A stretch of 54,260 bases of DNA, taken from assembly GCA_964394585.1 (NCBI GenBank), contig CAYMYI010000013.1, forward strand, positions 1 to 54,260, written 5' to 3'. The notes below the pieces were generated by a model, which did not search any database, was not told the DNA's origin, and saw only the letters and a program-made list of their open reading frames with translations. The translations under genes and the position numbers were made by a program. This stretch comes from CAYUJH01 sp964394585 (GTDB lineage: Bacteria > Bacteroidota > Bacteroidia > Cytophagales > Flammeovirgaceae). Positions 51,490 to 54,260 of this stretch are shown one piece after another. How positions within the stretch are numbered: the first letter of the stretch is position 1; each line of letters starts with the position of its first letter.

Positions 51490-51497
51490 TAACTTTG
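51490..51497 (+). promoter_or_regulatory. -7 element upstream of prs
   Basis: TAACTTTG, an exact TAnnTTTG, 120 bases before the ATG; -33 TTG not seen. If used, it gives a 5' leader of about 115 bases. Confidence 0.35.
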
Positions 51498-51617
51498 CGC
51501 CTGAAAAATACATTGGGAGCTCAAACTGCTTCATTTTCAAAGAAATAGCGCTAGCTTCCTCAAAAAGTTTTCCACACTCCTTAAAATTAGTTCTGTCAAC
51601 ACGTCAAACATATATCC

Positions 51618-52544
51618 ATGTCTTCAGTAAAAATATTTTCAGGGTCGGGAACGCAAACGTTGGCTGAGAAAATAGCGCATTGCTATGGGAAAGAGTTAGG
51701 AGAGTTAACCGTGCAGCGTTTTAGCGATGGAGAGATGTCACCTTATTTCAACGAATCTATTCGCGGAAGTGAAGTCTTTCTCATTCAATCGACCATGCCG
51801 CCATCTGAAAACTTAATGGAGTTGCTTTTAATGATTGACGCTGCAAAGCGAGCTTCGGCAAATACCGTAACGGTGTTAATCCCTTATTTTGGATATGCAC
51901 GGCAAGATCGAAAAGATAAACCCCGTGTGGCAATTGGGGCAAAGTTGGTTGCCAATTTACTCTCAGCCGCAGGAGCTTCGCGCGTAGTTACGTGCGAGTT
52001 GCATGCAGGGCAAATTCAAGGATTCTTCGATATTCCGGTAGTCCATTTGCAAAGTTCGGCGATTTTTGTGCCTTACCTGCAAAATATCGATCTCGACGAC
52101 TTTATTTTTGCAGCACCTGATGTCGGGGGAGTAAGCAGAGCACGCTCCTATGCAAAATTCTTTAAAACCGATATGGTGATTTGCGATAAGCACCGCACCC
52201 GTGCGAACGAAATTGCTTCAATGCAGTTAATTGGCGATGTAACCAACCAGCACGTGATATTGGTAGATGACCTCATCGACACGGCAGGGACTATGTGCAA
52301 TGCCGCCGAGATGTTAATGGAAAAAGGAGCTTTGAGTGTGCGTGCCATTTGTACGCATGGGGTGTTATCGGGAGCAGCATACGATCGGATTGAAAATTCT
52401 GTGATGGAAGAAGTGGTAATTACCGATTCAATTCCGCCTAAGCAGAAATCGTCGAAAATTCGGGTACTTACCGTAGCCGATTTGTTCGCCAAAGCCATTC
52501 GGAAAATTCACGACCACGAGTCGATCAGTTCTTTATTTATTTAA
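51618..52544 (+). CDS. prs: Ribose-phosphate pyrophosphokinase
   Basis: PRPP synthetase converts ribose-5-phosphate and ATP to PRPP for nucleotide, His and Trp synthesis. The 308-residue length and motifs are standard: RFSDGEMSPYFNESIRGSEVFLIQS, IPYFGYARQDRKDKPR, ELHAGQIQGFF and the PRPP-binding loop HVILVDDLIDTAGT. rplY follows, an arrangement commonly kept in Bacteroidota. Confidence 0.97.
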   Translation: MSSVKIFSGSGTQTLAEKIAHCYGKELGELTVQRFSDGEMSPYFNESIRGSEVFLIQSTMPPSENLMELLLMIDAAKRASANTVTVLIPYFGYARQDRKDKPRVAIGAKLVANLLSAAGASRVVTCELHAGQIQGFFDIPVVHLQSSAIFVPYLQNIDLDDFIFAAPDVGGVSRARSYAKFFKTDMVICDKHRTRANEIASMQLIGDVTNQHVILVDDLIDTAGTMCNAAEMLMEKGALSVRAICTHGVLSGAAYDRIENSVMEEVVITDSIPPKQKSSKIRVLTVADLFAKAIRKIHDHESISSLFI

Positions 52545-52609
52545 AGAAACGTACAAGAACTGAACACAGCGTTGTTCAGTATCGAGTAGCCATCATGTTT
52601 TGGGATGGG

Positions 52610-52625
52610 AGAGGGCTTGCCCTCT
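52610..52625 (+). other. Short hairpin in the prs-rplY gap
   Basis: AGAGGGC / GCCCTCT form seven pairs with a two-base loop, 48 bases before the rplY ATG; a weaker inverted repeat (TGAAC / GTTCA) lies just after prs. There is no T tract, so it may be a leader element rather than a terminator. Confidence 0.3.
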
Positions 52626-52673
52626 GAGTACCAAATTTTTATACATGTTTTACTATTCAATTTAATTACGTAA

Positions 52674-53252
52674 ATGAAAACAATTGAGATGATTGGGTAC
52701 AAGCGCAACGAGCTAGGTACCAAACGTTCGAAAGCGCTAAGAGCAGAAGGTAATGTGCCTTGCGTGCTGTACGGTAGCGATGAAAATGTGCATTTTTACA
52801 CACCCATGATTTTGTTCCGCGATTTGGTGTATACGCCGAATGTTTACTTTGTGAATATGGACATTGAGGGTACAGAGTACAAATGTATCTTACAAGATAT
52901 TCAGTTTCACCCGGTTAGCGAAGTAATCTTACATGCTGACTTCTTGTTGTTACAAGACGATAAAGAAGTTAAAATGGAAATTCCGGTATCGTTTGTGGGT
53001 ACTTCGCCGGGCTTGCAGAAAGGGGGTAAATTGGTAACAAAGCTTCGCAAGATTAAAGTGAGGTCGTTGCCTCAAAACATGCCTGATAACATCGAAGTAA
53101 GTATCGAAGGGTTGGAGCTTGGTAAATCTGTGAAAGTAGGAAGTATTCCTGCAGATAATTTCACAATCTTGAATAATCCGCTGGTAACTGTAGCGTCGGT
53201 AGAAATTCCAAGAGCTCTACGTTCAGCACAGTCAAAAGCAGGAGCAGAATAA
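52674..53252 (+). CDS. rplY: 50S ribosomal protein L25, Ctc form
   Basis: A 192-residue Ctc-type L25 that binds the 5S rRNA. N-terminal TIEMIGYKRNELGTKRSKALRAEGNVPCVLYG, then ILQDIQFHPVSEVILHADFL and the C-terminal TL5 domain (VSFVGTSPGLQKGGKL ... ILNNPLVTVAS). It is the general-stress-protein length. A pth gene, which commonly follows, does not; a terminator does. Confidence 0.96.
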   Translation: MKTIEMIGYKRNELGTKRSKALRAEGNVPCVLYGSDENVHFYTPMILFRDLVYTPNVYFVNMDIEGTEYKCILQDIQFHPVSEVILHADFLLLQDDKEVKMEIPVSFVGTSPGLQKGGKLVTKLRKIKVRSLPQNMPDNIEVSIEGLELGKSVKVGSIPADNFTILNNPLVTVASVEIPRALRSAQSKAGAE

Positions 53253-53274
53253 GCATCTGAATGTGCAAAAAAAG

Positions 53275-53307
53275 AGGCTGTTCCTTTACGGAACAGCCTT
53301 TCTTTTT
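53275..53307 (+). terminator. Terminator of rplY
   Basis: AGGCTGTTCC / GGAACAGCCT form ten pairs around tttac, followed by ttctttttatt. Flanking A tract on the other side (aaaaaaag) makes it potentially bidirectional for the convergent OmpA gene. Confidence 0.9.
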
Positions 53308-53327
53308 ATTAAGATGTCAAAAGCGGC

Positions 53328-53992
53328 TTAGATTTCACCATCTTTTGCTTTTTCTTTCAGGGTTTCATTGGCGTAGATCNNNNNNNNNNACGGTTTTGCT
53401 GCTTACCCGCAGTGGTTTCATTTGAAGCAATTGGCTGGCTTTCTCCGTAGCCTTTCGTAATGAGGCGGCTGCTGCTAATTTGCTTACTCTGCAAATAACT
53501 ACTTACCGAAGCGGCTCGGCGCTCCGAAAGCTTTTGGTTGTATTCGTCGGAACCCGAGCTATCGGTATGCCCTTCAACGAGTATGTATGTATCGGGGTAC
53601 TCTTGCAACGTGTTGGCAAGTTTGGCAAGATTTTCTTTGGCTACACCGCGTAACTCAGCAGAGTTTACGTCGAATAAAATGCCTGAGTCGAACGTGATGT
53701 GGATACCTTCGCCTACACGTTCCACGGTAGCATCTTCCCCTAGTTCGCGTTCTAGTTCCGTGCTTTGCCGATCCATATATCTACCAATTGCAGCACCGGC
53801 TACGCCACCAACGGCAGCTCCTAATATAGCGCCGGTAACCGTATTTCCCGATTTTTTACCAATCAGTCCACCGGCAGTAGCACCTACTGCAGCGCCAATG
53901 GCACCACCTTTGGCAGTGTTATTCATCGATTTACAGCCTGCATTTATAAACATGCCTGCCACGCAGAGATATATCAAAAGTTTTCTAATCAT
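53328..53992 (-). CDS. OmpA-family lipoprotein with glycine-zipper, interrupted by an assembly gap
   Basis: Lipoprotein signal with Cys20 (AGMFINAGC), a glycine-zipper (about 29-70; GAAVGATAGGLIGKKSG and repeats), and an OmpA peptidoglycan-binding domain (GILFDVNSAELRGVAKENL, EGHTDSSGSDEYNQKLSERRA, KGYGESQPIASN). The frame read straight through the N run stops at 53357. The preferred frame after the gap is IYANETLKEKAKDGEI and ends at 53328. Between N-R and I-Y-A the family has R-V-E-I-A, needing about 14 hidden bases, which restores the frame. It is anchored in the outer membrane and binds peptidoglycan. Confidence 0.9.
53380..53389. other. Run of ten N (assembly gap) inside the OmpA-family gene
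   Basis: Ten unspecified bases near the 3' end of the gene. The flanking frames fit a hidden length of 2 modulo 3. Confidence 0.95.
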
Positions 53993-54027
53993 TTTACTAT
54001 CAAAAATTAAGATGAAAAATTAACGGT

Positions 54028-54260
54028 TTAATAGTTGCCAAGTGGGAAACTAACTCCTACGTTGATGCTAAATCCGCCGTTATTAATAGTTACATTATCA
54101 TTTTTAATGATGTCGGAAAGGCCCAAGCCATACCGAGCGTCAATAATCAACCAATTTTCGCCGGTGAATCGATAGTGGATTCCCGCACCGAACACTGCCC
54201 CAAATTCGCTCGATTCAAAATCATCTTTCAAATCTTCAAGAAGAAAGGCCAAGTTAGTGT
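54028..54260 (-). CDS. Outer-membrane beta-barrel protein, C-terminal part (partial)
   Basis: The frame is open to the window end; about 77 residues are visible and the start is outside. The end alternates strands (FGAVFGAGIHYRFT, WLIIDARYGLGLSDI, GGFSINVGVSFPLG), with an aromatic terminal residue (Y), typical of porin-like eight-stranded barrels. It stops 35 bases before the OmpA-family start and is transcribed from upstream, outside the window. Confidence 0.75.
   Translation of the reverse strand, partial: TNLAFLLEDLKDDFESSEFGAVFGAGIHYRFTGENWLIIDARYGLGLSDIIKNDNVTINNGGFSINVGVSFPLGNY

Noticed and set aside
53538..54023. 161-residue plus-strand frame, rich in Pro, Ala and Ser
   Set aside because: It is the reverse complement of the glycine-zipper region of the OmpA-family gene; composition is a mirror artefact.
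1..54260. CRISPR arrays, tRNA genes, insertion sequences and prophage genes
   Set aside because: I saw no regularly spaced direct repeats, no cloverleaf with a TTC loop in the gaps, and no transposase, integrase or phage structural genes. The AP2/HNH-like protein is the only hint of mobility.

Overview
The window looks like chromosomal DNA from a gliding-type member of the Bacteroidota (Cytophagales or Saprospirales-like; genus not resolvable). The evidence is lineage-typical: a type B type-IX-secretion C-terminal domain (2327-4573), two DUF6089 outer-membrane proteins next to NAD kinase, a DUF5686 protein, a SusB-type GH97 alpha-glucosidase, DUF3109, an argS without paralogue, prs followed by rplY, a Y_Y_Y propeller sensor, a 7TM-DISM/SpoIIE phosphatase, almost no Shine-Dalgarno sequences, and several TAnnTTTG -7 elements as used by the Bacteroidota housekeeping sigma factor. 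Base composition is moderately AT-rich throughout. I see no CRISPR array, no tRNA or rRNA, and no insertion sequence.

Layout. 1-9901: end of a membrane-anchored propeller sensor, dinB, a secreted CHU-type protein, a small membrane protein plus penicillin-acylase-family hydrolase, an M19 dipeptidase and a secreted vWA-like protein. 9902-14391: a minus-strand run of alpha/beta hydrolase, CBS protein, nadK and two DUF6089 barrel proteins. 14661-19730: a DUF5686 protein, comB-smpB, then an AP2/HNH-like protein and a small basic protein. 19944-22377: lysoplasmalogenase-like protein, FtsE-type ATPase, small conserved protein, transaldolase-like FSA. 22500-22622: a small signal-recognition-particle RNA gene with its own promoter and terminator. 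22714-28533: acyltransferase, dienelactone-hydrolase lipoprotein, GT-C glycosyltransferase and three exported proteins of unknown function. 28701-33459: argS, moaD, a small membrane winged-helix-like protein and GH97. 33541-38230: tandem UspA protein, DUF3109, a secreted protein, a stand-alone response regulator and a receiver fused to a degenerate histidine-kinase core. 38241-43998: S41 protease, an A-type carrier-like protein, arginine-decarboxylase-like enzyme, 7TM-DISM/SpoIIE phosphatase. 44119-48425: YceI, amidohydrolase lipoprotein, exported isochorismatase-family protein, exported pirin. 48589-54260: ABC exporter, PLP dehydratase, prs, rplY, an OmpA-family lipoprotein and the end of a beta-barrel protein.

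Three runs of exactly ten N (32472-32481, 36586-36595, 53380-53389) each fall inside a gene and break its frame. They behave as fixed-size scaffold gaps, so GH97, the response regulator and the OmpA protein are most likely intact genes and not pseudogenes.

The most interesting items are: the SRP RNA, recognisable from its conserved apical hairpin; the receiver/pseudo-histidine-kinase protein at 37016-38230, which has lost the phosphoacceptor His, the N-box Asn and the G1-box glycines while its receiver is intact; the HesB/IscA-like protein that stops just where the C-terminal Cys pair should be; the run of exported isochorismatase and exported pirin; and the AP2/HNH-like plus small basic protein pair. 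None can be declared a new system from sequence alone.
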